The notes beneath the pieces are model-generated. The model had not been told where the DNA came from. It did no database searches and saw nothing but the letters and a program-made list of their open reading frames with translations. Of a DNA stretch of 5,825 nucleotides, positions 1 through 5,761 are shown one piece after another. The stretch is from contig JAHWKC010000158.1 of assembly GCA_019348095.1 (NCBI GenBank), positions 1-5,825 on the forward strand, written 5' to 3'. The stretch comes from Pseudomonadota bacterium (GTDB lineage Bacteria; Pseudomonadota; Gammaproteobacteria; Xanthomonadales; Xanthomonadaceae). The position numbers and the translations under genes are program-made. The first letter of the stretch is position 1; each line of letters opens with the position of its first letter.

Positions 1-490
1 CGGCCGGGAGCACTGGCAGCGAGCGACCGGCCCGCACCCGCGCGACCGAGCCAGCTTCATCCCGGAACTGCCGGGGCTGCTTGAAGCCAGCGGACGGCTC
101 GAACTGGTCGATGGCGCGCATTCGCAGGCGCTCGGCGACAGCGTGCATTTCCATTACAGCCACGGCCATACGCCGGGCCTGATGCTGGCCGAGATTGCCG
201 GTCCGGAACGGGTCGGCGGCCAGTCGCACGGCGGGGTGGTGTTCTGCGCCGACCTGATCCCGGGCCGGCCCTGGGTGCACGTGCCGATCACGATGGGTTA
301 CGACCGCAATGCCGAGCTGCTGATCGACGAGAAGAAAGCGTTCTTGGCCGACAAGCTCGCCCGCAAGGTGCACCTGTTCTTCACCCACGACCCCGGCTGC
401 GCACTGGCGCAGGTGACGCAGGACGAGAAAGGCCGCTTCGGCACCACCCACGAGGTTGCCGAGCTGCACGCAAGAGCCTTGCTTGCGTGA
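1..490 (+). CDS. Metallo-beta-lactamase-fold hydrolase, C-terminal part (5' end outside window)
   Basis: The reading frame is open from base 2 to the TGA at 488-490, giving 162 visible residues; the N-terminal half lies outside the window. Three late metal-site motifs of the metallo-beta-lactamase fold are visible. They are GHTPG (His at visible residue 56), FCADLIP (Asp 84, expected bridging ligand) and FFTHDP (His 129). The HxHxDH motif that would confirm a dinuclear zinc site should lie just upstream and cannot be seen. The stretch around [20 protein letters not shown] resembles the insert of lactonase-like and quorum-quenching-like members, but the substrate cannot be told from this part. 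There is no membrane segment in the visible part, so a cytosolic enzyme is likely. The next gene overlaps the stop by 4 bases, so the two are probably translated together. The fold is secure; the reaction is unknown. Confidence 0.85.
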   Translation, partial: GREHWQRATGPHPRDRASFIPELPGLLEASGRLELVDGAHSQALGDSVHFHYSHGHTPGLMLAEIAGPERVGGQSHGGVVFCADLIPGRPWVHVPITMGYDRNAELLIDEKKAFLADKLARKVHLFFTHDPGCALAQVTQDEKGRFGTTHEVAELHARALLA

Positions 491-1227
491 GCAGAACCGG
501 TGCCGCCCTGGCGCTGTGGTGGTTGCTGGCGGTCCCGGCGTGGGCGCAGGACCCGGCCGCGGGCGCATCGCCCCGATTGCAGGTGCTGCCCCAGGGTGAG
601 CCGGACCCCGGACCGCCGCTGCGCGATCCCGATTTCGGCGTGCGCACGCGCGCATTCGGTCTGGACCGCCAGGTCGAGATGTACCAGTGGCGTGTCACCG
701 GGGAGGGTTACCGGCGGGTGTGGAACGGGGCCAGGATCGATTCGAGCGACTTTGCCCCCGGCCACGACAACCCGGCATTGCCCATCGGCGGCCAACGCTG
801 GTGGTCGCAGGACGCGACGCTCGACGGCCGGCCGATCGACCAGCGGGTGCTGCGGGCGACCGGCGAGTGGCATCCGTTCCGGCCGAGCTTTTCAAGGTTG
901 CCGCTCAACATGGCCGCGACCTTCCAGCCCGAAGGCGACGGTCTTGGCAGCGCCGAGAACCCGCTGGATCCGCAGGTGGGCGACCTGCGGATCACCTGGC
1001 GCGAGTTGAGGCTGCCGCCGCTGCCCGGCCGGGTCGAACTGCGCGACGGCGCCTGGCACCTGTCACCGCGGACCGCGGCCGCGGCACTGGACGCCGCGCC
1101 GCTGCCGCCGGTGGCCGATCGGCCCGAGGACGAATGGGCGTGGGCGCGCTGGTGGCCCTGGTTGCTAGGGGGCGTGGCGGCGCTGGTGGTTGTGATTGCG
1201 ATACGGCGGCGGCGGGGTGGTTCATAA
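487..1227 (+). CDS. TMEM43-family membrane protein, short bacterial form
   Basis: The 246-residue product starts at a GTG whose last three bases are the stop of the preceding hydrolase gene (GTGA overlap), so translational coupling is likely. Residues 1-21 form a signal peptide or N-terminal anchor ending in PAWA-Q. Three segments match what I recall of the TMEM43 (DUF1625) family: VEMYQW at 63-68, a GHDNP element at 92-96 and [11 protein letters not shown] at 161-171. Human TMEM43 has closely similar RHVEMYQW, GHKNP and YPEVGDLRVSF. The C-terminus has one membrane span at about 224-239 followed by RRRR, so the middle of the protein should lie on the periplasmic side. Family members I recall have several C-terminal spans; this one has a single span and is short. 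Bacterial function is unknown. The family call is fairly secure; the start is supported by the overlap and the immediate signal sequence. Confidence 0.8.
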   Translation: MSRTGAALALWWLLAVPAWAQDPAAGASPRLQVLPQGEPDPGPPLRDPDFGVRTRAFGLDRQVEMYQWRVTGEGYRRVWNGARIDSSDFAPGHDNPALPIGGQRWWSQDATLDGRPIDQRVLRATGEWHPFRPSFSRLPLNMAATFQPEGDGLGSAENPLDPQVGDLRITWRELRLPPLPGRVELRDGAWHLSPRTAAAALDAAPLPPVADRPEDEWAWARWWPWLLGGVAALVVVIAIRRRRGGS

Positions 1228-1241
1228 GCCGCGCAAGCTCG

Positions 1242-1320
1242 CATGGTGGGCACGCTCCTATGCCACCACACGGCCGCCACGGCGATCTGGCGGCGGGCGC
1301 ATAAGGCGTGCCCATCCTAC
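1242..1320. repeat. Inverted pair of imperfect REP-like elements
   Basis: TGGGCACGC at 1247-1255 recurs as its exact reverse complement at 1306-1314. Each copy is followed in its own orientation by a similar TATGC..CC end. The right-hand copy, read on the minus strand, starts GTAGGATGGGCACGCC, a form common in intergenic DNA of Xanthomonadaceae. The right copy alone can fold (GGGCGC 1295-1300 with GTGCCC 1308-1313, one G-T pair), and the left copy can fold through GGTGG 1245-1249 and CCACC 1263-1267. The pair lies between convergent genes and might help end transcription, but there is no clear T-run. Confidence 0.5.
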
Positions 1321-1385
1321 GGTTGGGGCAAGCTCTCACCAGGAATGCTGGCCTTCGATCGCTCGTGAGCCCGGATGCGGCGGTC

Positions 1386-1406
1386 GGGACTCGCGTCGTT
1401 CCTGCG
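1386..1406 (-). repeat. Degenerate REP-like element
   Basis: This 21-base stretch matches 17 of 21 positions with 2187-2207 plus the following base, part of the well-preserved REP element upstream of upp. It sits just before a second REP unit at 1413-1438 in the same orientation. It looks like a decayed copy of the family. No function is implied beyond its place in the convergent intergenic region. Confidence 0.45.
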
Positions 1407-1412
1407 TTGCCG

Positions 1413-1438
1413 TTCGCGGCTGAAGCCGCTCCTACGGG
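1413..1438 (-). repeat. REP element (GTAGGAGCGGCTTCAGCCGC type)
   Basis: Read on the minus strand this begins CCCGTAGGAGCGGCTT and contains a short palindrome (stem 1416-1420 with 1425-1429). It has the common GTAGGAGCG head and GCCGCGA tail of repetitive extragenic palindromes in Xanthomonadaceae and Pseudomonas. It ends 18 bases before the upp stop codon, so it would lie in the 3' untranslated region of the upp transcript. It may stabilise or end that transcript; this is inference. Confidence 0.65.
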
Positions 1439-1456
1439 ACCCGTGGAGCTCGCGTC

Positions 1457-2089
1457 TCACTCGTGCTTGGTCCCGAAAATCTTGTCGCCGGCATCGCCCA
1501 GGCCCGGCAGGATGTAGCCGATTTCATTGAGCCGCTGGTCGATCGAGGCGACATACACCTCCACGTCTGGATGCCTTGCCTCCAGCGCGCGCAGCCCCTC
1601 GGGTGCGGCCACCAGAAACAGCCCCTTGATGCGGCGGCAACCGGACGCCTTGAGCAGGTCGATGGTGGCGATCAGGCTGCCGCCGGTCGCGAGCATCGGG
1701 TCGAGGATGATCGCGGTGCGTTCATCCATGCGGCCGCTGAGCTTTTCGTAGTAGCCGACCGGCTGCAGGGTGGCCTCGTCGCGCTGCAGCCCGACCACCC
1801 CGACCTTGGCCGCGGGGATCAGCTCCAGCACGCCCGGCAGCATGCCAAGGCCCGCCCGCAGGATCGGCACCAGGGTGACCTTGGCGCCCTTGATCCTGCG
1901 CGTGGCGACCGGCCCGGCCCAGCCTTCGACCGTAGCGTCTTCGGTTTCCAGGTCCGAGGTGGCCTCGTAGGTCAGCAGCATCGCGACCTCCGATGCCAGT
2001 TCGCGAAAGCTCTTGGTGCTGTTGTCGGCGCGCCGCATCAGCCCGAGCTTGTGCTGCACCAGTGGGTGGCGGACTTCAACGATCTTCAT
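1457..2089 (-). CDS. upp: Uracil phosphoribosyltransferase
   Basis: The product makes UMP from uracil and PRPP in cytosolic pyrimidine salvage. The 210-residue length is normal for the family (about 208-210). The PRPP-binding loop [11 protein letters not shown] is at residues 128-138 and the uracil-binding C-terminal motif [12 protein letters not shown] at 191-202. [11 protein letters not shown] at 73-83 is the other conserved block. The ATG at 2089 gives the expected start [19 protein letters not shown]. No good Shine-Dalgarno sequence precedes it (GCTGGCGCCC lies directly upstream). The gene stands alone: an intrinsic terminator and a REP pair separate it from the aminotransferase upstream, and it converges with the TMEM43-like gene. 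It is intact, with nothing odd in the coding sequence. The call is very secure. Confidence 0.97.
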   Translation of the reverse strand: MKIVEVRHPLVQHKLGLMRRADNSTKSFRELASEVAMLLTYEATSDLETEDATVEGWAGPVATRRIKGAKVTLVPILRAGLGMLPGVLELIPAAKVGVVGLQRDEATLQPVGYYEKLSGRMDERTAIILDPMLATGGSLIATIDLLKASGCRRIKGLFLVAAPEGLRALEARHPDVEVYVASIDQRLNEIGYILPGLGDAGDKIFGTKHE

Positions 2090-2140
2090 GGGCGCCAGCG
2101 TAGTGGATGACGTGCCCGGAAAGTAGCGCCGCAGCTTCGT

Positions 2141-2207
2141 GTAGGAGCGACGTAAGTCGCGATGGCGCTTTGCCGATGATCCGCATCGCGACTCACGTCG
2201 CTCCTAC
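2141..2207. repeat. REP doublet (REPIN-like inverted pair)
   Basis: Two 24-base arms, 2141-2164 and 2184-2207, are inverted copies differing at one position. They flank a 19-base spacer. Each arm starts GTAGGAGCGACGT and ends GTCGCGATG, and each also holds its own small palindrome (GCGAC/GTCGC). A transcript could form a long hairpin. The element lies between the terminator of the minus-strand gene upstream and the start of upp. This head-to-head arrangement is the typical unit of REP elements mobilised by RAYT (TnpA-REP) transposases, but no such gene is in the window. Confidence 0.85.
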
Positions 2208-2230
2208 GACAGGCGGTGGCGGATACGGAA

Positions 2231-2252
2231 AAGGCCGGGTTGCCCCGGCCTT
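2231..2252 (-). terminator. Rho-independent terminator after the aminotransferase
   Basis: A perfect 9-bp stem (2231-2239 with 2244-2252, AAGGCCGGG/CCCGGCCTT) closes a four-base loop that reads GCAA, a GNRA tetraloop, on the minus strand. On that strand the stem runs straight into TTTT at 2233-2230 or so, then CC, so the T-tract is short. It begins 24 bases after the stop codon at 2277 and is positioned to end transcription of the aminotransferase frame before upp. Confidence 0.85.
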
Positions 2253-2276
2253 GTTCAATTGGCGATGACGCGGAAG

Positions 2277-3716
2277 TTACGCCGCGGCGGCCTGCTCCTT
2301 GCGTGGGCCTTCCTTGAGCGCACGGCCGACCATCGACACCAGCAGGTCCACTTCCTCGCTGGTGATGGTGAAGGTCGGGGTGAAGCGCAGCGAGTTGACC
2401 CCGCCGTGGATCACGCCGATGCCGCGCTCGCGCAGCCATTCCTCGGTGGAGTTGGCGCCGAAGCACTTGAACCGCGCATCGAGCTCGCACGAGAACAGCA
2501 GGCCGGTGCCCTGGACCTTGGTGATCAGCCCGCCAAGCTCGCCCTTGAGCTTCTCCAGCTTCTCCAAAGCCTCCGCCCCGCGCGCGCGGACGTTCTCGCG
2601 CAGTGCCGGGCTGACCTGCGACAGCACGGCGCAGCCGACGTCGAGCGCACGCGGGTTGGCGGTCATGGTGTTGCCGTACAGGCCCTTTTTATACAACTCG
2701 GCGGCGTGCGGGTTCACGGCCAGCACCGACAGCGGGTACTGCCCGGCATTGAGCGCCTTGGAGTAGGTCTCCATGTCCGGCGCGTCGAGCTCCTCAAAAC
2801 CGGGATAGTCCACGATCGACAGCACGCCGTGCGCGCGCAGGCCGGCCTGGATCGAGTCGACCAGCAGCAGCGAGCCATGCTCGCGGGTGAGCTGGCGCGC
2901 GGCGGAGTAGAACTCCGGCGGCACGCCGCGGCCGGGGTCGCCTTCGCCCATCACCGGCTCCAGGAACATCGCCTCGATGAACCAGCCGTTGCTGCCGGCA
3001 TCGGCGAAGACCTGCTTCAGCGCATCCAGGTCGTAGGGCTCGATCGCGATCACCGAGTTCTCGCCGCGATAGCTGGCCAGGTGCTGCGCGTAGGTCTTCC
3101 GGGTGGAGTCGGAATACAGCGCCGGCCGGTCGGTGCGGCCATGGAAGCCGCCCTTGACCACCACGCGCTTGACCGTGCGGCCGGCATGGCGGGCGCCTTC
3201 GTCGGTCATGAGCTTGGCGTTGGCATCGGCGATACGCGCGGCCAGGCCGACCGCCTCGGAGCCGGAATTGAGGCACATGAACTTGCTGTAGGGGCAATCA
3301 CGACCCAACCCGATCGCCTCGCGCAGCAGTTGGTCGAAGCGCAGCTGCGACAGGTTCGGGGTCATGATGTTGGCCAGGGCCTGCGGCTTGGCCATCGCAG
3401 CTATGACGTTCTGCGGCGCGTGGCCGAAACCGAGCATGCCGTAGCCGCCCGAGTCGTGCAGCACCGCACCCTTGAGGGTGACGATCCACGGCCCGCGCGC
3501 GGTCAGCGCGACGTACGGGTTGACGCCGTCCTCGGGATAGAAATTGATGAAGCCCGCCTGCACCGCCGCGACCTGCGCGTCCTCGTCCTGGTCGAGCAGT
3601 TCGGCGAAGTCGCCTTTGATGCTCTCGTATTCAGCGGCAGCGGCAGCCACCGCTTCGCCCAGTTCCGGATGGGTCGCGGCGAAGCGCTCCAGGGTGGCGT
3701 CGTCGAGGTCGAGCTC
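2277..3716 (-). CDS. Class III-fold PLP-dependent aminotransferase part (no start of its own)
   Basis: In the joined frame this runs from about residue 261 to 739. Family landmarks are SGSEAV at 411-416 (cofactor phosphate binding) and FHGRT at 451-455 (aromatic stacking on PLP). LLVDSIQAG has Asp 547 as the expected ring-nitrogen ligand, [12 protein letters not shown] has Lys 580 as the likely Schiff-base lysine, and [13 protein letters not shown] is at 609-621. The usual Asp-Glu of class III enzymes is Asp-Ser here. About 100 residues precede the usual fold start. The first Met after the linker is residue 354, inside conserved sequence, and I found no ATG or GTG in frame between the aroC part and that point that would give a whole enzyme. 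The native N-terminus is therefore probably missing. The terminator at 2231-2252 follows the stop. The substrate is unknown; acetylornithine, ornithine or other omega-amino donors are possible. The fold call is secure. Confidence 0.8.
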   Translation of the reverse strand, partial: ELDLDDATLERFAATHPELGEAVAAAAAEYESIKGDFAELLDQDEDAQVAAVQAGFINFYPEDGVNPYVALTARGPWIVTLKGAVLHDSGGYGMLGFGHAPQNVIAAMAKPQALANIMTPNLSQLRFDQLLREAIGLGRDCPYSKFMCLNSGSEAVGLAARIADANAKLMTDEGARHAGRTVKRVVVKGGFHGRTDRPALYSDSTRKTYAQHLASYRGENSVIAIEPYDLDALKQVFADAGSNGWFIEAMFLEPVMGEGDPGRGVPPEFYSAARQLTREHGSLLLVDSIQAGLRAHGVLSIVDYPGFEELDAPDMETYSKALNAGQYPLSVLAVNPHAAELYKKGLYGNTMTANPRALDVGCAVLSQVSPALRENVRARGAEALEKLEKLKGELGGLITKVQGTGLLFSCELDARFKCFGANSTEEWLRERGIGVIHGGVNSLRFTPTFTITSEEVDLLVSMVGRALKEGPRKEQAAAA

Positions 3717-4496
3717 GGCCGCGCCGCCGAGTTGAAGAAGCGCCTCGACGAGGCCAGGAACGAGCTCGCCCAGGCCCAGCGCCAGGGCCAGTACCAGCGC
3801 GCCGGCGAGCTCGCCATCGAGCTTGCCGTAGACCGGCTCGCCCCAGCCCGGCGGCAATCCGTCGGCGATCACGTCGATGCGCGCGCCGACCGAGTCGCCG
3901 GACTTGCGCAGCGCGTCCATGTAGTGCTCCAGCGCGGGCACCTGCGCGGCGTGCGGCCAGAAGAACGGATTGCCTTCGACCACGTCCAGGTCGATGCCCT
4001 CCGGAGTGATCTCGCCCAGTTGCGACAGGAAGCCGCGCACCCGCACGCCGTGGCGCTCGGCCAGCCACTTCTTCGCGATCACCCCGGCGGCGACGCGCAT
4101 GGTGGTCTCGCGCGCGGACGAGCGCCCGCCGCCGCGGGGATCGCGGATGCCGTACTTGTGCCAGTAGGTGTAGTCGGCGTGACCCGGACGGAACTGCTCG
4201 GCGATCGCGCCGTAATCCTTGCTGCGCGCATCGACGTTGCGGATCAGCAGCGCGATCGGGGTGCCGGTGGTGCGGCCCTGGTATACGCCCGAGAGGATCT
4301 CCACCTCGTCGGTCTCGTGGCGCGCCGAGGTGTGGCGGGTCTTGCCGGTGGCGCGGCGCTCGAGGTCATGGCGGAAATCCTCCGGCGCGAGCGCCAGGCC
4401 CGGCGGGCAGCCGTCGATCACGCAGCCGATCGCCGGCCCGTGGCTTTCGCCGAAGGTGGTGACCGCAAAGAGTTGTCCGAAGGTGTTGCTGGCCAC
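2277..4496 (-). CDS. Chimeric frame: truncated chorismate synthase joined to a class III-fold aminotransferase
   Basis: This is one uninterrupted frame of 739 codons. Residues 1-234 are the N-terminal two thirds of chorismate synthase, about 235-262 are an unrelated linker, and about 263-739 are a PLP-dependent class III-fold aminotransferase. The GTG at 4496 is chosen as start because it gives the standard family N-terminus (ASNTFGQLF) and has GGGAG five bases upstream. An ATG at 4571 would add 25 residues unlike the family. I do not know of a natural fusion of these enzymes, and the aroC part lacks essential C-terminal regions, so I do not read it as a bifunctional enzyme. The linker resembles ClpB on the opposite strand. 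The frame as written is seen directly; whether it exists in the living genome is doubtful. The separate parts are described in their own entries. Confidence 0.7.
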   Translation of the reverse strand: MASNTFGQLFAVTTFGESHGPAIGCVIDGCPPGLALAPEDFRHDLERRATGKTRHTSARHETDEVEILSGVYQGRTTGTPIALLIRNVDARSKDYGAIAEQFRPGHADYTYWHKYGIRDPRGGGRSSARETTMRVAAGVIAKKWLAERHGVRVRGFLSQLGEITPEGIDLDVVEGNPFFWPHAAQVPALEHYMDALRKSGDSVGARIDVIADGLPPGWGEPVYGKLDGELAGALVLALALGLGELVPGLVEALLQLGGAAELDLDDATLERFAATHPELGEAVAAAAAEYESIKGDFAELLDQDEDAQVAAVQAGFINFYPEDGVNPYVALTARGPWIVTLKGAVLHDSGGYGMLGFGHAPQNVIAAMAKPQALANIMTPNLSQLRFDQLLREAIGLGRDCPYSKFMCLNSGSEAVGLAARIADANAKLMTDEGARHAGRTVKRVVVKGGFHGRTDRPALYSDSTRKTYAQHLASYRGENSVIAIEPYDLDALKQVFADAGSNGWFIEAMFLEPVMGEGDPGRGVPPEFYSAARQLTREHGSLLLVDSIQAGLRAHGVLSIVDYPGFEELDAPDMETYSKALNAGQYPLSVLAVNPHAAELYKKGLYGNTMTANPRALDVGCAVLSQVSPALRENVRARGAEALEKLEKLKGELGGLITKVQGTGLLFSCELDARFKCFGANSTEEWLRERGIGVIHGGVNSLRFTPTFTITSEEVDLLVSMVGRALKEGPRKEQAAAA
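3714..3815 (+). pseudogene. Possible fragment of ClpB coiled-coil (M) domain, antisense to the fusion linker
   Basis: Read on the plus strand this stretch encodes [34 protein letters not shown]. It follows the ClpB middle-domain pattern LD.AR.EL..AQR.G...RAGEL.YG.IP; E. coli ClpB has [22 protein letters not shown] at this place. The match stops exactly at 3815, where ClpB would continue Tyr-Gly but the sequence gives Ile-Glu-Leu. From 3732 to 3815 nearly every codon in this frame ends in G or C. In contrast, the minus-strand linker over the same bases uses GTA, GTT, CCT, CTT, CTT and CAA, which suggests the plus strand is the real coding sense. There is no start or stop: it is an orphan piece of about 34 codons. 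Chance antisense resemblance is possible, since GAG/CTC and GCC/GGC complement each other. Pattern details are from memory. Confidence 0.5.
3795..4496 (-). pseudogene. aroC: Chorismate synthase, 3' truncated
   Basis: Chorismate synthase turns EPSP into chorismate with reduced FMN, the last common step of aromatic amino acid synthesis. Visible are GESHG at residues 16-20, [10 protein letters not shown] at 102-111, and [10 protein letters not shown] at 122-131, the second family signature. NPFFWP at 176-181 and [16 protein letters not shown] at 219-234 follow. The last block should continue with Met and INAVKG-like sequence. Instead it goes straight into unrelated sequence, and the C-terminal third, including the GRHDPC-type signature, is absent from the window. 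I checked the other two minus-strand frames after 3795 and saw no continuation, so this is not a simple frameshift. The family is usually about 360-370 residues. prmB just upstream on the same strand is the usual neighbour, so the gene's 5' side looks native. If the truncation is real, the cell would need another aroC copy or aromatic supplements. Confidence 0.9.
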
Positions 4497-4501
4497 GATG
4501 A

Positions 4502-4506
4502 CTCCC
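4502..4506 (-). promoter_or_regulatory. Ribosome binding site deciding the aroC start
   Basis: On the minus strand GGGAG lies five bases before the GTG at 4496-4494. It supports that GTG over the upstream ATG at 4571. The product then begins (M)ASNTFGQLF, the normal chorismate synthase N-terminus. Confidence 0.6.
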
Positions 4507-4517
4507 GTAGAGCTTTG

Positions 4518-4547
4518 GACGCGGATTGACGCAGATGGACGCGGATA
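4518..4547 (-). repeat. Three tandem copies of a 10-bp unit in the aroC leader
   Basis: GACGCGGATT, GACGCAGATG and GACGCGGATA follow each other without gaps (minus-strand unit NATCYGCGTC). An inverted copy, GATCCGCGTC, sits at 4671-4680 next to the prmB stop, and a partial TATCCGC is at 4651-4657. The rest of the 199-base prmB-aroC gap (4497-4695) is noticeably T-rich on the plus strand between 4619 and 4665. I see no convincing promoter or terminator in it. Similar ATCCGCGTC-rich tracts are, as I recall, common between genes in Lysobacter relatives. Confidence 0.7.
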
Positions 4548-4695
4548 GAGCATCAAGTTCGATGGGCTCACGTCGCCGCCAAAGTTTCGGCGAGGCTCTC
4601 GCCACGCTGTCTCGTGACGCTTTTTGTCTGTCTGCTTGTCGTTTTTGCCCTATCCGCTGTTTTTCGCTCTGATCCGCGTCAAAAAGGCCGTTGCT

Positions 4696-5682
4696 TCAAC
4701 GCGCGTCGGCCAGCGCCCCGATGCGTGCCCGATGCTCGACCAGGTCGGCGCGCTCGGCCACGAATATGCCCATCTGCCCGACCTTGAACTCGACCCAGGC
4801 CAGTGGCAGCTCCGGCAGCAGGTCGACCAGCGCGCGCTCGGCCTCGCCTACCTCGCAGATCAGCAGGCCGTGCTCGCTCAGGTGCTCGGGCGCGTCGCGC
4901 AGGATCTTCAGCGCCAGGTCGAGCCCGTCGTCGCCGGCGCGCAGGCCCAGTTCCGGCTCGTGCGCGTACTCGGGCGGCAGCGCGTCGGTCTCGGCGTGGG
5001 TGACGTACGGCGGGTTGGTCACGATCAGGTCGAACACCTCGCCTTGCAGGTTCTTGAACAGATCGGACTTGCGCAGTTCGACATTGTCGGCGTGCAGGCG
5101 CGCCCGGTTCTCGGCGGCCAGGGCCAGCGCGTCGTCGTTGATGTCGGCGCCGACCACCTGCCAGTCCGGGTGGTAGTGCGCCGTCGCGATCGCGATGCAG
5201 CCCGAGCCGGTGCAAAGATCGAGCGCCCGATGGACCTCGCGGCCGCCGAGCCACGGCTCGAATCCCGACTCGATCAGCTCGGCGATCGGCGAACGCGGCA
5301 CCAGCGCGCGCGGGTCGCTCTTGAAGCTCAGCCCGGCGAACCAGGTCTCGCCGGTCAGGTAGGCGGCCGGCACGCGCTCGTTGATGCGGCGCTCGAACAG
5401 GGCCAGCACCCCTGCCTTCTCTTCGGCAGTGACGCGGGAGGCGCCATAGACCGGGCTGAGGTCGTGCGGCATGTGCAGCGCGTGCAGCACCAGTTGGGTG
5501 GCTTCGTCGAGCGCGTTGTCGTAACTGTGGCCGAAGCTCAGTCCGGCCTCGCCGAAACGGCTGGCGCCAAAGCGGATCAGGTCGATGACCGAGACCTGCT
5601 CGAATGACACCTGCTCCAACGAGACCTGCCCGGAAGCGATCGAGGCGGAGCGAGCGGCAGGCGGGGCCGAGCCAACAGTCAT
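4696..5682 (-). CDS. prmB: Ribosomal protein L3 N5-glutamine methyltransferase
   Basis: PrmB uses S-adenosylmethionine to methylate a glutamine of ribosomal protein L3 in the cytosol. The product has 328 residues against about 310 in E. coli. The N-terminal substrate-recognition domain runs to about residue 120 and includes YLTGETWFAGLSF (108-120). LVPRSPIAELI is at 127-137, where PrmB carries Ser-Pro-Ile after the Arg. The SAM-binding motif I LDLCTGSGCIA is at 154-164, and the catalytic NPPY motif is at 223-226 within VTNPPYVTHAE. The ATG at 5682 is used; it has no clear Shine-Dalgarno sequence. The first 30 or so residues are low-complexity and include a 15-bp tandem repeat (5584-5628), so a downstream start is possible, such as the GTG of VSFEQVSV preceded by GGAG. 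A TATAAT at 5715-5710 lies just upstream. aroC follows 199 bases downstream, the usual order in this group. Confidence 0.93.
   Translation of the reverse strand: MTVGSAPPAARSASIASGQVSLEQVSFEQVSVIDLIRFGASRFGEAGLSFGHSYDNALDEATQLVLHALHMPHDLSPVYGASRVTAEEKAGVLALFERRINERVPAAYLTGETWFAGLSFKSDPRALVPRSPIAELIESGFEPWLGGREVHRALDLCTGSGCIAIATAHYHPDWQVVGADINDDALALAAENRARLHADNVELRKSDLFKNLQGEVFDLIVTNPPYVTHAETDALPPEYAHEPELGLRAGDDGLDLALKILRDAPEHLSEHGLLICEVGEAERALVDLLPELPLAWVEFKVGQMGIFVAERADLVEHRARIGALADAR
5584..5628 (-). repeat. 15-bp tandem triplication in the prmB N-terminus
   Basis: Three consecutive 15-base units end in ACCTG on the plus strand and encode QVSLE, QVSFE and QVSVI on the minus strand. The second and third coding units carry base changes, so the duplication is not very recent or the sequence is selected. 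The first domain helix starts right after it (VIDLIRFGASRF). The repeat lies in the variable N-terminal leader and should not affect the methyltransferase core. Confidence 0.75.
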
Positions 5683-5709
5683 GGCAGCGCGTTCACGGGA
5701 GGGCCGGCG

Positions 5710-5734
5710 ATTATAGCGGTCGCCCCGCTATCAT
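5710..5734. promoter_or_regulatory. Divergent promoter region with a symmetric inverted repeat
   Basis: A perfect 7-bp inverted repeat, ATAGCGG at 5713-5719 and CCGCTAT at 5725-5731, has a 5-base spacer; two more pairs extend it past one mismatch. Its outer ends form a minus-strand -10 box TATAAT (5715-5710, for prmB) and a plus-strand -10 box TATCAT (5729-5734, for the gene at 5762). I see no good -35 hexamer at standard spacing on either strand. A transcription start about 7 bases beyond TATAAT would leave a prmB leader of roughly 20 bases. The symmetric overlap of both -10 boxes suggests either a shared regulator site or simply back-to-back promoters with the same CCGCTAT context. Confidence 0.55.
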
Positions 5735-5761
5735 GCCGGGCCTCGCTTATTCGGATAGCTC

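Noticed and set aside
298..873. Minus-strand open frame spanning the hydrolase and TMEM43-like genes
   Set aside because: Low-complexity Arg/Pro/Ala-rich product with no family resemblance, opposite two genes with clear motifs.
1242..1438. Small RNA gene or attachment site
   Set aside because: The hairpins match the dispersed REP-like family and there is no promoter, T-tract or integrase nearby.
3795..3830. Simple frameshift in aroC
   Set aside because: The other two minus-strand frames after 3795 read YWPWRWAW and TGPGAGPG, neither of which resembles the expected chorismate synthase continuation.
2277..4496. A new bifunctional chorismate synthase-aminotransferase enzyme, for example for an aminated chorismate product
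   Set aside because: The chorismate synthase part lacks its C-terminal third, including a family signature, and the linker looks like antisense ClpB sequence. An artefact or rearrangement explains the frame better.
2259..4529. Long plus-strand open frame (756 codons) opposite the fused gene
   Set aside because: It is the antisense shadow of a high-GC coding region with no recognisable domain over most of its length; only the short ClpB-like stretch at 3714-3815 is worth attention.
4518..4547. CRISPR-like repeats
   Set aside because: The units are 10 bp, abut directly and have no spacers.
4497..4571. Upstream ATG at 4571 as the start of aroC
   Set aside because: It would add 25 residues translated from the 10-bp tandem repeat; the family N-terminus and a GGGAG site fit the GTG at 4496.
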